From NCBI RefSeq assembly GCF_042214795.1, contig NZ_CP090177.1:2294001-2358000 (forward strand): a stretch of DNA of 64,000 nucleotides, read 5' to 3'. The DNA is from Arcobacter iocasae (GTDB lineage: Bacteria > Campylobacterota > Campylobacteria > Campylobacterales > Arcobacteraceae). The notes under the pieces were generated by a model, which did no database searches, was not told the origin of the DNA, and saw only the letters and a list, made by a program, of their open reading frames with translations. The translations under genes and the position numbers were made by a program. Of the stretch, positions 54,362 through 63,483 are shown piece by piece (position 1 is the stretch's first letter; each line of letters opens with the position of its first letter).

Positions 54362-54998
54362 TTAATTTCCTTTCTAAATATTTGCTATATCGTGTTAGGG
54401 GATAACAAATTACAAAATATAGTATTGCAACCATTGTAAAAACTTTAAAGGGTTCAAATGTTGCATTATTTAACATTGTTCCTGCTTTTGTAAGCTCTAC
54501 AAAACCAATAATAGAAGCTAATGCAGTTCCTTTTACAACTTGAACTGAAAACCCAATAGTAGGAGCTGTTGCTACTCTTATTGATTGGGGAATAATTACA
54601 TGAATCATTGATTGATAGTAATTTAATCCCATAGTTTTAGCAGCTTCCCATTGTCCTTTTGGAACAGAATTTAAACAACCACTCCAAATCTCACATAAAA
54701 AAGCACTAGTAAAAAGTGTTAAAGCTAAACTAGCAGCCGTCCATGCACCTACATCAAGACCTATTAACGATAAACCAAAAAATGCCAAAAATAGCTGCAT
54801 AAGAAGAGGAGTTCCTTGAAAAACTTCCACATAAATTTTAACTAGACCTGATAAGAAAGGATTGTTTGTCATACGAATTAATATAAGTAATCCAGCAACA
54901 ACCCCACCTCCAATAAAGGCTATAAGTGACAATAAAACCGTCCATCTTGCAGCCAGTAAAAGATTTTGTAATATGTCTAAAGTTGTAAAATCGCCCAT
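54348..54998 (-). CDS. Polar amino acid-type ABC transporter permease (HisM-like)
   Basis: A 216-residue permease with about five membrane segments. The motif VEVFQGTPLLMQLFLAFFGL near residue 55 and the EAA loop WEAAKTMGLNYYQSMIHVIIPQSIR near 120 are typical. It follows the second permease gene with a one-base gap. Confidence 0.92.
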   Translation of the reverse strand: MGDFTTLDILQNLLLAARWTVLLSLIAFIGGGVVAGLLILIRMTNNPFLSGLVKIYVEVFQGTPLLMQLFLAFFGLSLIGLDVGAWTAASLALTLFTSAFLCEIWSGCLNSVPKGQWEAAKTMGLNYYQSMIHVIIPQSIRVATAPTIGFSVQVVKGTALASIIGFVELTKAGTMLNNATFEPFKVFTMVAILYFVICYPLTRYSKYLERKLNVSS

Positions 54999-54999
54999 A

Positions 55000-55680
55000 T
55001 TAATTCCCCTCTTTCATTGCTTTCATTTTAAATAGTTTTTCACTAATTATTGTAAGTATATATCTTAGAATAATTGCAAGTATTAAATATATTGCAGTAA
55101 TTAAAAAATATGATTCAAAACTCAAAAATGTACGTGATTGTATAAAATTGGCTGTAAATGTTAATTCTTCAACAGAAATTTGAGATAAAACAGATGAACC
55201 TAACATCACAATTACGCATTGACTTATAAGTGCTGGAGATATTCTATTAAACGCTTGTGGCAAAATAATATGAATAAAAATTTGTGACCACTTTAAACCC
55301 ATTGTTTTACCAGCTTCCCATTGCCCTTTATCAGTAGCTTCTATACCAGCTCTTATAATCTCAGTTGAATATGCCCCCAGATTTATAACCATTGCAATCA
55401 TTCCAGCTTCTAATGCAGTTAATTTAAATCCAATAGTTGGTAAACCAAAAAATATAAAAAATAGTTGTACTATAAAAGGTGTATTTCTTATAACTTCTAC
55501 AAAAGCACCAACAAGATTTTGTAAGAACATGTTATCCCCAACTCTTGATGCTGCTCCAAGAATACCAAAAGTAACACCTAAAATAGTTGTGAAGATAGTA
55601 ATTTGTATAGTTAAAAGTAAACCAGATACTATCTCTTTATAATAAGGCATTAATCCTACAAAGTCTAATTGATAATCCAT
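55000..55680 (-). CDS. Polar amino acid-type ABC transporter permease (HisQ-like)
   Basis: A 226-residue permease. VEVIRNTPFIVQLFFIFFGLP near 62 and the EAA loop WEAGKTMGLKWSQIFIHIILPQA near 128 are typical. It pairs with the permease encoded next to it to form the channel. It lies 14 bp after the binding protein gene. Confidence 0.92.
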   Translation of the reverse strand: MDYQLDFVGLMPYYKEIVSGLLLTIQITIFTTILGVTFGILGAASRVGDNMFLQNLVGAFVEVIRNTPFIVQLFFIFFGLPTIGFKLTALEAGMIAMVINLGAYSTEIIRAGIEATDKGQWEAGKTMGLKWSQIFIHIILPQAFNRISPALISQCVIVMLGSSVLSQISVEELTFTANFIQSRTFLSFESYFLITAIYLILAIILRYILTIISEKLFKMKAMKEGN

Positions 55681-55694
55681 TATGTACCTTAATT

Positions 55695-56474
55695 TTATAA
55701 GTCTTTTGGAAGACTAATTTTTAACCATTTTTTAGAAGTTTCATTTAGTTTCCCATTTGACTTTAATTCTTTAATTAAATTATTTAAAAATGCTTTTAAT
55801 TCAGGTTGGTTTTTTCTAATTCCTATATAACAAGGAGAATTTTTAATTGCAAATTTAGTCACTGGAGCAGTATTTGGATATTTTGAAGCAATATCACTGA
55901 TGATAACATTCCCTGTTGCTATTAATTTAACTTGTCCAGAAACAAAAGCTGAGATTGTTGTACTATTATCTTCAAATCTTTTAATAGTAACAGATGAATC
56001 AACTAATTTACTCAATTCAATGTCTTCAACCGAACCTCTAGTTACACCTACAGTTTTACCCTTTAGATCAGCTACTGATGATACTTTTATATCTTTAGTC
56101 CCAAATACCCCTAAGAAAAAAGGTGCATAAGCATCTGTAAAATCAATTGCTTTTTCTCTTGCTGGATTTTTACCTAAACTTGAGATGATTAAGTCAGCTT
56201 TTCCTGTTTGTAAATATGGAATTCTATTTGCACTAGTTACAGGTACTAATTTAAGTTTAACACCTAATTTTTCAGCAATGTATTTAGCCATATCTATATC
56301 ATAACCTTGAACACTCATATCTTTAGAGACTGAACCAAATGGTGGAAAATCTTGAGGAACAGCTACTTTAATTATCCCTTCTTCTTTTATATCTGCTAAT
56401 TGATTTGCACTCAATAAACTTACACTTAATAGTGCTCCCATAGCAATTGCTTTTAATAGAAATTTCTTAAACAT
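55695..56474 (-). CDS. ABC transporter periplasmic substrate-binding protein (SBP_bac_3)
   Basis: A 259-residue protein with a signal peptide (FLLKAIAMGALLSVSLLSAN). The mature part, IKVAVPQDFPPFGSVSKDMSVQGYDIDMAKYIAEKLG, is the classic opening of the family, and the pocket region KADLIISSLGKNPAREKAIDFT follows. The frame extends ten codons upstream, but ATG 56474 is preferred because AAAAGGAAAA precedes it. It stands first in an operon that faces the GntR gene across three operators. Confidence 0.92.
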   Translation of the reverse strand: MFKKFLLKAIAMGALLSVSLLSANQLADIKEEGIIKVAVPQDFPPFGSVSKDMSVQGYDIDMAKYIAEKLGVKLKLVPVTSANRIPYLQTGKADLIISSLGKNPAREKAIDFTDAYAPFFLGVFGTKDIKVSSVADLKGKTVGVTRGSVEDIELSKLVDSSVTIKRFEDNSTTISAFVSGQVKLIATGNVIISDIASKYPNTAPVTKFAIKNSPCYIGIRKNQPELKAFLNNLIKELKSNGKLNETSKKWLKISLPKDL

Positions 56475-56592
56475 TTTTTTTCCTTTTAGAAATATTGTTG
56501 ACACTTTTAGATAAATTCTTGAAAAATAAATTAATCTATGTGAATCATGTGAACAATTTTAGATGTAAATGTTTATAATGTCAACATAAATA

Positions 56593-56611
56593 CTGTATAA
56601 AAAATATACAG
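56593..56611. promoter_or_regulatory. GntR operator candidate 1
   Basis: CTGTATA-AAAAA-TATACAG, a perfect 7-bp inverted repeat with a 5-bp spacer, nearest to the ABC transporter operon. Same half-site and spacing as the site at 56642. Confidence 0.65.
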
Positions 56612-56641
56612 AATCTTTAAAATAGCTATATTCGATTTTAA

Positions 56642-56660
56642 TTGTATATTTTTTATACAA
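56642..56660. promoter_or_regulatory. GntR operator candidate 2
   Basis: TTGTATA-TTTTT-TATACAA, a perfect 7-bp inverted repeat with a 5-bp spacer (8 bp with the outer A-T pair). It lies mid-way between the two divergent start codons. Confidence 0.65.
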
Positions 56661-56662
56661 TT

Positions 56663-56687
56663 ATTGTCTAAAATAATTGTAGACAAT
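56663..56687. promoter_or_regulatory. GntR operator candidate 3
   Basis: ATTGTCTA (56663-56670) and TAGACAAT (56680-56687), perfect 8-bp arms with a 9-bp spacer, 35 bp before the gntR start. The TTGTCTA half-site is close to that of the other two; the wider spacer might suit autoregulation. Confidence 0.6.
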
Positions 56688-56721
56688 ATTGTATAATTGT
56701 TACATATATAAAGGAGCAGAT

Positions 56722-57417
56722 ATGAAAAATGAAACTATTGAACTTTCTATTGAAGAAACTATTATCAATTATATATTTGATGAAATATTTGATAAAAAGT
56801 TTCAACCAGGTATGAAGCTTCCAGAAAGTGCTTTTGCTCAAATATTTAATGTAAGTAGAGATTCTGTTAGAAAAGCTTTTAGTCAATTACAAAGTATGGG
56901 AATAGTCACATATAAAAAGAATCAAGGGTTTTTTTTAAAATGGTTGACACAAGAAGATACAAAAGATGTTTATGCAGCAAGAAATATAATAGAAGTAGGA
57001 ATTATTACAATAATAACTCAGAAATATTCTTTGGGACAAATTGATTTATCATCACTTAAAAATGAAGTTGAAACAGAAAAATATCTAAAAACTACATTTA
57101 GAAATGGGGAATATGTAAAAACATCTTGTGACTTTCATCTTAACTTAGCCTTTTTAAGTGGAAATGAATTTTTAATCAATGCACTTACTCCTTTAATCCC
57201 ATTAAGTATTTTAGCAGGGCTTGTCTATGAAGATAGCACTTCTCACTTTTGTTCCTATGATGAACATAATAATTTAATCAAAGCAATTGAGTCAAATGAT
57301 ATAGAATATGCAAAAAGTATTATGAATCATCATTTACACCATTGTGTAGAGGCTTTAAATTTTGAAAAAACTAATAGACAAATAACACCTATAATTAATT
57401 TAAAAGTAAAATCATGA
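56722..57417 (+). CDS. GntR family regulator (FadR/FCD subfamily)
   Basis: A 231-residue protein. An N-terminal winged helix (PGMKLPESAFAQIFNVSRDSVRKAFSQLQSMGIVTYKK) is followed by an all-helical FCD ligand-binding domain with likely metal-binding histidines (SCDFHLNLA, MNHHLHHCVEAL). FCD regulators bind organic acids. ATG 56722 is preferred over the longer frame because AAGGAG lies six bases ahead. It overlaps puuE by four bases and faces the ABC transporter, so it very likely controls ureide use; the inducer could be allantoin or a breakdown product. Confidence 0.92.
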   Translation: MKNETIELSIEETIINYIFDEIFDKKFQPGMKLPESAFAQIFNVSRDSVRKAFSQLQSMGIVTYKKNQGFFLKWLTQEDTKDVYAARNIIEVGIITIITQKYSLGQIDLSSLKNEVETEKYLKTTFRNGEYVKTSCDFHLNLAFLSGNEFLINALTPLIPLSILAGLVYEDSTSHFCSYDEHNNLIKAIESNDIEYAKSIMNHHLHHCVEALNFEKTNRQITPIINLKVKS

Positions 57418-58331
57418 ATTATCAAGAACAATACTCAAGAGATATGGTAGGTTATGCAAATGAACATATTAATCCCAAATGGCCAAATAAAGCAAAAATA
57501 GCTCTACAGTTTGTACTTAATTATGAAGAAGGAGCCGAAAGTTCAATTCTACATGGTGATGATGCTTCAGAAGTTTTTTTATCAGAAATGAATAATCCCC
57601 AAGCTTTTATAGGACAAAGGCATAAATCAATTGAATCACTTTATGAGTATGGTTCAAGGGTTGGTGTATGGAGAATATTAAAACTATTTAAAGAGTTTGA
57701 TATTCCAATTACAGTTTTTGCTGTAGCAATGGCAGTAGCAAGAAATCCAAAACTTGCAGAATATTTGACTTTGCATAATTATGATATTTGCTCACATGGA
57801 TACAGATGGATAAATTATCAAAATATTAGTAAAGAGTTAGAAAGAGACCATTTATACAAAAGTATAGAAATTTTAGAAAAAATGATAGGTACAAGACCTC
57901 TTGGTTGGTATACAGGGCGAGATAGTGAAAATACCAGACAGCTAATAGTTGAAGAGGGTGGTTTTTTATATGATAGTGATGCTTATAATGATGATTTACC
58001 TTATTTTGCAAATGATGTACCAAAAGGTATTGAACACTTAATTATTCCATATACTATGGATAATAATGATATGAGATTTGTACCAAGTGGCTTTAATAAT
58101 GGTGAACAGTTTTTTAATTATCTAAAAGATAGTTTTGATGCACTTTATTTAGAAGGTTCATATTCACCTAAAATGATGTCCATTGGTATGCACTGTAGAA
58201 TATTAGGAAAGCCTGGAAGAATAATGGCTATGAGAAGATTTTTAGAGTATGTAAGAAATTTTGATGATGTATGGTTTTGCACTAGATTAGATATAGCAAA
58301 CCATTGGATTAATAATTTTGGAAAAAAGTAA
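57414..58331 (+). CDS. puuE: Allantoinase PuuE (polysaccharide deacetylase-like)
   Basis: A 305-residue metal-independent-type allantoinase that opens allantoin to allantoate. Strong matches are SRDMVGYANEHINPKWPNKAKIALQFVLNYEEGAE and EVFLSEMNNPQAFIGQRHKSIESLYEYGSRVGVWRI, with DICSHGYRWINYQ and GWYTGRDSENTR further on. It is unrelated to the AllB/hydantoinase type. It overlaps gntR by four bases and is followed by allantoicase after nine bases. Confidence 0.94.
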   Translation: MNYQEQYSRDMVGYANEHINPKWPNKAKIALQFVLNYEEGAESSILHGDDASEVFLSEMNNPQAFIGQRHKSIESLYEYGSRVGVWRILKLFKEFDIPITVFAVAMAVARNPKLAEYLTLHNYDICSHGYRWINYQNISKELERDHLYKSIEILEKMIGTRPLGWYTGRDSENTRQLIVEEGGFLYDSDAYNDDLPYFANDVPKGIEHLIIPYTMDNNDMRFVPSGFNNGEQFFNYLKDSFDALYLEGSYSPKMMSIGMHCRILGKPGRIMAMRRFLEYVRNFDDVWFCTRLDIANHWINNFGKK

Positions 58332-58340
58332 AGGATTTTA

Positions 58341-59345
58341 ATGATTAATGTAACAAGTTTAGATTTAGGAACAAAAATTTTATATGTAAGTGATGAGTTT
58401 TTTGCAAAAGCAGAAGACATGCTATTAGAAACACAAGCTGTATTTAAAGATGAATATGATGAAAATGGACATTGGATGGATGGTTGGGAAACAAGAAGAC
58501 GAAGAGATAATCAAAATGATTTTTGTATTATTAAGTTGGGAGCAAGTTCTAAAATAAACTCTTTTGAAGTTGATACTGCTCATTTTAAAGGAAATTATCC
58601 TTTAGCTGTTTCAATTAAAGCTTGTTATTCAAAAGATATAAATGACGAAGAGATTATTAACAATCCAGAAAACTTCCAATGGAAAGAATTACTTGTACAA
58701 AGTGATTTACAAGGAGACACAAAACATACTTTTAATTCTTCTTGTCAAGATGAAATAACACATATAAGAATGGATATTTTTCCAGACGGTGGGATTGCAA
58801 GGTTTAAGGCTCTTGGAACAATTTGTTTTGATGAAAAACTTTATAATATGGATAATATCAATGTAATTTCTATGCTAAGTGGAGCAAGAGCAGTTAGAAC
58901 AAATAACGAGTTCTTTGGTGCTTTAAAAAATATTTTAAAAGAAAAAGAGTCTTTATATATGGGTGATGGTTGGGAAACTAGAAGAAGAAGAACGCCAGGT
59001 TTTGACTGGGGAATTATAGAGTTAGCAAAACCCGCTATTATCGATAATATTATGCTAGATACAAATTTTTTTAAGGGAAATTTTCCTGATTCTTTCTCTA
59101 TCTGTAGCGCTTTTGTAAAAGAATCAACAGATAACTCAATAGAAACACAAAGTATATTCTGGGAAGAATTGATTCCAAGTCAAAAGCTTGAGATGGATAA
59201 TAAACACTATTATAATAAAAGCTTTTTATTACATAATAAACCAATTACACATATAAGAGTTAATATTTTTCCCGATGGTGGAGTTTCAAGATTAAAACTT
59301 TTTGGTAAGTTTATAAAAGATGAAGAGTTGAAATATTTAGTATGA
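58341..59345 (+). CDS. alc: Allantoicase
   Basis: A 334-residue enzyme that splits allantoate into ureidoglycolate and urea. It consists of two jelly-roll repeats, each with the family motif DGWETRRRR (near residues 45 and 213) followed by IIKLG or IIELA and HIRMDIFPDGGIARFK or HIRVNIFPDGGVSRLK. The length is normal. It overlaps allA by four bases. Confidence 0.96.
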   Translation: MINVTSLDLGTKILYVSDEFFAKAEDMLLETQAVFKDEYDENGHWMDGWETRRRRDNQNDFCIIKLGASSKINSFEVDTAHFKGNYPLAVSIKACYSKDINDEEIINNPENFQWKELLVQSDLQGDTKHTFNSSCQDEITHIRMDIFPDGGIARFKALGTICFDEKLYNMDNINVISMLSGARAVRTNNEFFGALKNILKEKESLYMGDGWETRRRRTPGFDWGIIELAKPAIIDNIMLDTNFFKGNFPDSFSICSAFVKESTDNSIETQSIFWEELIPSQKLEMDNKHYYNKSFLLHNKPITHIRVNIFPDGGVSRLKLFGKFIKDEELKYLV

Positions 59346-59857
59346 GAAAAGTTATAAAAACAGAGATTCTTACAAAGAAAGCTTTTAGAGAGTATGGAGA
59401 AGTAATTTCTTCAGAAGATAGTGCTTCAAAAATCATTAATGATGGCTTTGCAAAAAAACATTATGAACTTTGTATTATGGATGCAAATGAAAAAAATGGA
59501 AAATCAACACTTCATATATATGAAGCAAAAAAAAGAGAATTTCCTTTAAAAATTCCTATGTTAGAAAAACATCCATTTTTCTCACAAACTTTTATGCCAA
59601 GAAGTGTAAAACCCTTTTTTGCTGTTGTTGCACTTGGAGAGGAAGAACCTGATTTATCTACTTTAAAAGCTTTCATGACAAATGGTAACCAAGGGGTTCA
59701 TTATAATAGAGGAGTTTGGCATTTTCCTTTAATTAGCTTAGAAGATAATGAACAGTTTATTGTCATAGATAGAACCGATTGTGCTATACAAGAGAATAAA
59801 ATAGAAGAGTGTATTGAACTTGAACTTAAAGGGGAAATATATCTTTTAAATGAATAG
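59342..59857 (+). CDS. allA: Ureidoglycolate lyase
   Basis: A 171-residue enzyme that converts ureidoglycolate to glyoxylate and urea. Family segments are LTKKAFREYGEVISSED, LHIYEAKKREFPLKIPMLEKHPFFSQTFMP near residue 60, VHYNRGVWHFPL near 115 and IVIDRTD near 137. It overlaps alc by four bases and ends the ureide steps; the urease operon starts 98 bp later. Confidence 0.95.
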   Translation: MRKVIKTEILTKKAFREYGEVISSEDSASKIINDGFAKKHYELCIMDANEKNGKSTLHIYEAKKREFPLKIPMLEKHPFFSQTFMPRSVKPFFAVVALGEEEPDLSTLKAFMTNGNQGVHYNRGVWHFPLISLEDNEQFIVIDRTDCAIQENKIEECIELELKGEIYLLNE

Positions 59858-59955
59858 TTTTTATACAAATTAAAAAAAATAAGTCTGCTTAATAAGATAT
59901 ACTTAATACAATAAACTAGATTATCAAAAAAACATATTTTTAGAAGGAGGGCTAG

Positions 59956-60636
59956 ATGTTTCTTACAAATCGAGAACAAGAAAGATTGATGATTTACACG
60001 GCTTCAAAATTGGCACTTGAAAGAAAAGATAAAGGCTTGAAGTTAAACTATCCAGAAGCTGTTGCAATTTTAAGTTCATATATCCTTGAAGGTGCAAGGG
60101 AAGGTAAAACAGTAGCGCAACTTATGGTTGATGCTACAAAAGTTTTAGGTGAAGATGATGTTATGGATGGAATTGCTTCTATGATGCATATGGTTCAAAT
60201 CGAAGCTACCTTTGATGATGGTACAAAACTTGTTACTGTTCACAATCCTATTACTACAAGCAAAAAAGCAAAAATAGAGCCGGGTGAATATTTTGTAAAT
60301 GAAGGTGAAATATCTTTAAATGAAAACAAAGAACTAACAACTATACAAGTGGAAAATAAAGGTGATAGACCAGTACAAATTGGATCGCACTATCACTTCT
60401 TTGAAGTTAATAAAGAGCTTGATTTTAATAGAGCTGATGCTTATGGTAAAAGACTTGATGTTCCTGCTGGAACTTCAGTGCGATTTGAGCCTGGTTCTTC
60501 TAAAGAGATAACTTTAGTATCATATACAGGTAAAAGATATATGAGTGGATTTAATGGTTTGGTTGAAGGCTTTTTAGATGATGTTTCAACAAAAGAAAAT
60601 GCTATGAAAAATTTAGAAAAGTTTTTAGGAGTATAA
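59956..60636 (+). CDS. ureAB: Urease gamma-beta fusion subunit
   Basis: A 226-residue protein. Residues 1-100 match urease gamma (LTNREQERLMIYTASKLALERKDKGLKLNYPEAVAILSSYILEGAR), and residues 105-226 match urease beta (IEPGEYFVNEGEISLNENKE, GSHYHFFEVNKELDFNRADAYGKRLDVPAGTSVRFEPG). Such fusions are typical of Helicobacter (there called UreA) and related Campylobacterota. It forms the structural urease with UreC. AGAAGGAGG precedes the start; ureC begins two bases after the stop. Confidence 0.96.
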   Translation: MFLTNREQERLMIYTASKLALERKDKGLKLNYPEAVAILSSYILEGAREGKTVAQLMVDATKVLGEDDVMDGIASMMHMVQIEATFDDGTKLVTVHNPITTSKKAKIEPGEYFVNEGEISLNENKELTTIQVENKGDRPVQIGSHYHFFEVNKELDFNRADAYGKRLDVPAGTSVRFEPGSSKEITLVSYTGKRYMSGFNGLVEGFLDDVSTKENAMKNLEKFLGV

Positions 60637-60637
60637 T

Positions 60638-62341
60638 ATGAAAATATCAAAAGAAAAATATGCTTCAATGTATGGACCAACAACTGGTGATAGATTTAGA
60701 CTCGCTGATACTTCTTTAATAGCTAAGATAGAAAAAGATTATACAACTTATGGAGAAGAGAGTAAGTTTGGTGGTGGTAAAACAGTAAGAGATGGTATGG
60801 CACAAAGTCCAACTGCTGTTGATGTAGCTGATTTGATTATTACAAATGCTACAGTTATAGATTACACAGGTATTTACAAAGCTGATATTGGCATAAAAGA
60901 TGGAGTGATATCTGCTATTGGAAAATCTGGTAATCCAAACCTTTGTGATGGTATAACTGAAGGTTTAGAAATAGGGGCCAATACAGAAATACTATCAGCT
61001 GAAGGTAAAATCATAACTGCTGGTGGAATTGACTCACATATTCACTTTATCTCTCCTGGGCAAATTGATGTTGCCTTAGCTAGTGGAGTAACAACAATGG
61101 TTGGTGGTGGAACTGGACCAAATACAGGAACCAATGCCACAACTTGTACCCCAGGTGAGTGGAATATAGGTAAGATGATACAAAGTGTAGATAACTTACC
61201 TCTTAACTTTGGTTTTATGGGAAAAGGAAACAGCTCGTGTAAAGAAGCTTTGGAAGTTCAAATAAAAGCTGGAGCTATGGGACTAAAACTTCATGAAGAT
61301 TGGGGAAGTACTCCAAAAGCTATTGATACTTGTTTAAGTGTGGCAGATGAGTATGATGTACAAGTTGCAATTCATACAGATACTTTAAATGAATCAGGAT
61401 TTGTGGATAATACAGTGGATTCTTTTAAAAATAGAACAATCCATACCTTCCATAGTGAAGGAGCAGGCGGTGGACATGCACCTGATATTATGAAAGTGGC
61501 TGGATTAGCAAATGTCTTACCATCAAGTACTAATCCAACTCTACCATATACAAAAAATACAATAGAAGAACATCTTGATATGCTTATGGTTTGTCACCAT
61601 TTAAGTCCAAAGATTCCAGAAGATGTAAGTTTTGCAGAGAGTCGTATTAGAGGCAAGACAATTGCAGCTGAAGATGTGTTACATGACTTGGGAGCTATTA
61701 GTATCACAAGTAGCGATTCACAAGCTATGGGAAGAGTAGGGGAAGTACTTACAAGAACTTGGCAAGTGGCAGACTCTATGAAAAAACAAAGAGGTGCTTT
61801 AATTGGAGATGATGAGTTAAGTGATAATAATAGAATTAAAAGATACATCGCAAAATATACAATAAATCCAGCAATTGCTTGTGGAATAGATGAGTATGTG
61901 GGAAGTATTGAAGTTGGTAAAATGGCTGACTTAGTTTTATGGAATAGAGCATTTTTTGGAGTGAAACCTGAAATTATCATCAAAGGTGGATTTATAGCAC
62001 TTAGTATGATGGGTGATTCAAATGCTTCAATTCCAACACCAGAACCAAATATGTATAGACCTATGTTTGGAAGTTTGGGAAAAGCAGCTGCAAAAACAAG
62101 TGTTATTTTTACTTCTAAAGTGGCTTTAGATAGTGGCATTAGAGAAAAGTTAGAAATTGATAAATCTATGTTAGCAGTGAAAAACACAAGAAATATTGGT
62201 AAAAAAGATATGAAATTAAATGATTTTATTGGAGATATTGAAGTTAATCCAGAAACTTATGATGTAACAGTAAATGGAGAGTTAATAGAATCAAACTATG
62301 TATCAGTAGTACCAATGGCAAAAAAATATTTTATGTTCTAG
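60638..62341 (+). CDS. ureC: Urease alpha (catalytic) subunit
   Basis: A 567-residue nickel amidohydrolase that splits urea into ammonia and carbamate. All active-site parts are present: SHIHFI (His pair near 133), GLKLHEDWG (carbamylated Lys near 217), VAIHTDTLNE, IHTFHSEGAGGGHAPD and SSDSQAMGR (Asp near 360), plus the flap VCHHLSP with the Cys-like position. The length is normal. It is named ureB in Helicobacter nomenclature. Ten bases separate it from ureE. Confidence 0.97.
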   Translation: MKISKEKYASMYGPTTGDRFRLADTSLIAKIEKDYTTYGEESKFGGGKTVRDGMAQSPTAVDVADLIITNATVIDYTGIYKADIGIKDGVISAIGKSGNPNLCDGITEGLEIGANTEILSAEGKIITAGGIDSHIHFISPGQIDVALASGVTTMVGGGTGPNTGTNATTCTPGEWNIGKMIQSVDNLPLNFGFMGKGNSSCKEALEVQIKAGAMGLKLHEDWGSTPKAIDTCLSVADEYDVQVAIHTDTLNESGFVDNTVDSFKNRTIHTFHSEGAGGGHAPDIMKVAGLANVLPSSTNPTLPYTKNTIEEHLDMLMVCHHLSPKIPEDVSFAESRIRGKTIAAEDVLHDLGAISITSSDSQAMGRVGEVLTRTWQVADSMKKQRGALIGDDELSDNNRIKRYIAKYTINPAIACGIDEYVGSIEVGKMADLVLWNRAFFGVKPEIIIKGGFIALSMMGDSNASIPTPEPNMYRPMFGSLGKAAAKTSVIFTSKVALDSGIREKLEIDKSMLAVKNTRNIGKKDMKLNDFIGDIEVNPETYDVTVNGELIESNYVSVVPMAKKYFMF

Positions 62342-62350
62342 GAGGAAAGT

Positions 62351-62797
62351 TTGGAAAATTGTATGATAAAAAAAGTTGCAAAGATAAGTAAGGATATTGA
62401 TGCAACTGATGAGGTTGAGCTATCTTGGTTTGATATGCAAAAACCAAATTTAACAGGGGTTAGTAAAAATGGTATAAATTTTGTAGTAAAAGCAAAATTT
62501 ACTCATCTACACGAAAATGATATTTTAGTATGTGAAGATGATTATTCTATCAAAGTAAAACGAAGTGCTGATGAGGTTTTTGTTTTAGAGTTCTCAGATG
62601 CTTTAGTTTTCGCAAAAACAGCATATGAAATAGGAAACAGACATCAACCAGTAATGATAGAAGATTATAAAATTACAGTCTTAGATGATATTTCTTTAGG
62701 TGATATTATAAAAGATTGTTATACAAATGAGAATATTAATGTAGAAAAAACAAAAGGGTACTTTAAACCAAATGGTAAAGCAAATCACTCGCACTAA
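62351..62797 (+). CDS. ureE: Urease accessory nickel chaperone UreE
   Basis: A 148-residue protein. It has a UreE N-terminal domain and the metal-binding middle segment AYEIGNRHQPVMIEDYKITVLDD, with the His of GNRHxP near 98. The C-terminal tail is short (KANHSH), so only a minimal histidine tail is present, unlike the His-rich tails of some UreE. The start is TTG 62351, with GGAGGAAAG five bases upstream; ATG 62363 would be too far from it. It overlaps ureF by 26 bases. Confidence 0.92.
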   Translation: MENCMIKKVAKISKDIDATDEVELSWFDMQKPNLTGVSKNGINFVVKAKFTHLHENDILVCEDDYSIKVKRSADEVFVLEFSDALVFAKTAYEIGNRHQPVMIEDYKITVLDDISLGDIIKDCYTNENINVEKTKGYFKPNGKANHSH

Positions 62798-63470
62798 TCT
62801 TAAATCTTTAAGTAGATTTTTGCAAATACTTGATGGAACCTTCCCCTCAGGTATGTTTGTGCACTCTTTTGGTTTAGAGCCTCATATTGTAAAAGAAGTG
62901 GTTTATGATGAAAAGAGTTTGAAAATTTATTTAAAAAACTTAATCATAGATCAATATTCAAAGATGGAGTTTGTTTATATCAAAAAAGTCTATAAAGCTT
63001 TAGAAAATGATAAATTAAATCTAATAAAAAAACTTGATAATGAGTATGGTTCATATTTGACTTATGAATATGCAAAAGCTTCAAAAGATATTGGTGAAAA
63101 CTATTTTGCCCAAATCAAAAGTTTGCCTACAAAAGATATAGTAAAAAACTATTTTTTAAATATAGAAAATAAAACTTGTGAAGCAAATGAAATCATAGTT
63201 TTAAGTGCTCTATCTTTTGACTTGGATATTTGCATGGAAGATTTTATTGTAATGTGGACTAAAAAAAACCTTATAAATATAGCAGCAACAACACTAAAAA
63301 TATCAAGAATAAAACCCTCTCAAATACAAAAAATGCTTTTTGAATTTGATGAGATTTTAGAGAATATTCTTTTTGAAGATATTGATAAAAAGATTACAAA
63401 CTTTAATCCTCTTTTTGAAGAGATAATATTTAGCCATAAAAATTTAGAACCCAAATTATTTGTAACATAA
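62772..63470 (+). CDS. ureF: Urease accessory protein UreF
   Basis: A 232-residue all-helical protein. FLQILDGTFPSGMFVHSFGLEPHIVKE near residue 15 is the typical UreF opening. It acts with UreG and UreD as a GTPase gate in nickel loading. It overlaps ureE by 26 bases and ureG starts 14 bp later. Confidence 0.92.
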   Translation: MVKQITRTNLKSLSRFLQILDGTFPSGMFVHSFGLEPHIVKEVVYDEKSLKIYLKNLIIDQYSKMEFVYIKKVYKALENDKLNLIKKLDNEYGSYLTYEYAKASKDIGENYFAQIKSLPTKDIVKNYFLNIENKTCEANEIIVLSALSFDLDICMEDFIVMWTKKNLINIAATTLKISRIKPSQIQKMLFEFDEILENILFEDIDKKITNFNPLFEEIIFSHKNLEPKLFVT

Positions 63471-63483
63471 AAGGAAATTATTG

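Noticed and set aside
61594..62187. Long reverse-strand frame inside ureC
   Set aside because: It is the shadow of a strongly conserved urease gene and has no features of its own.
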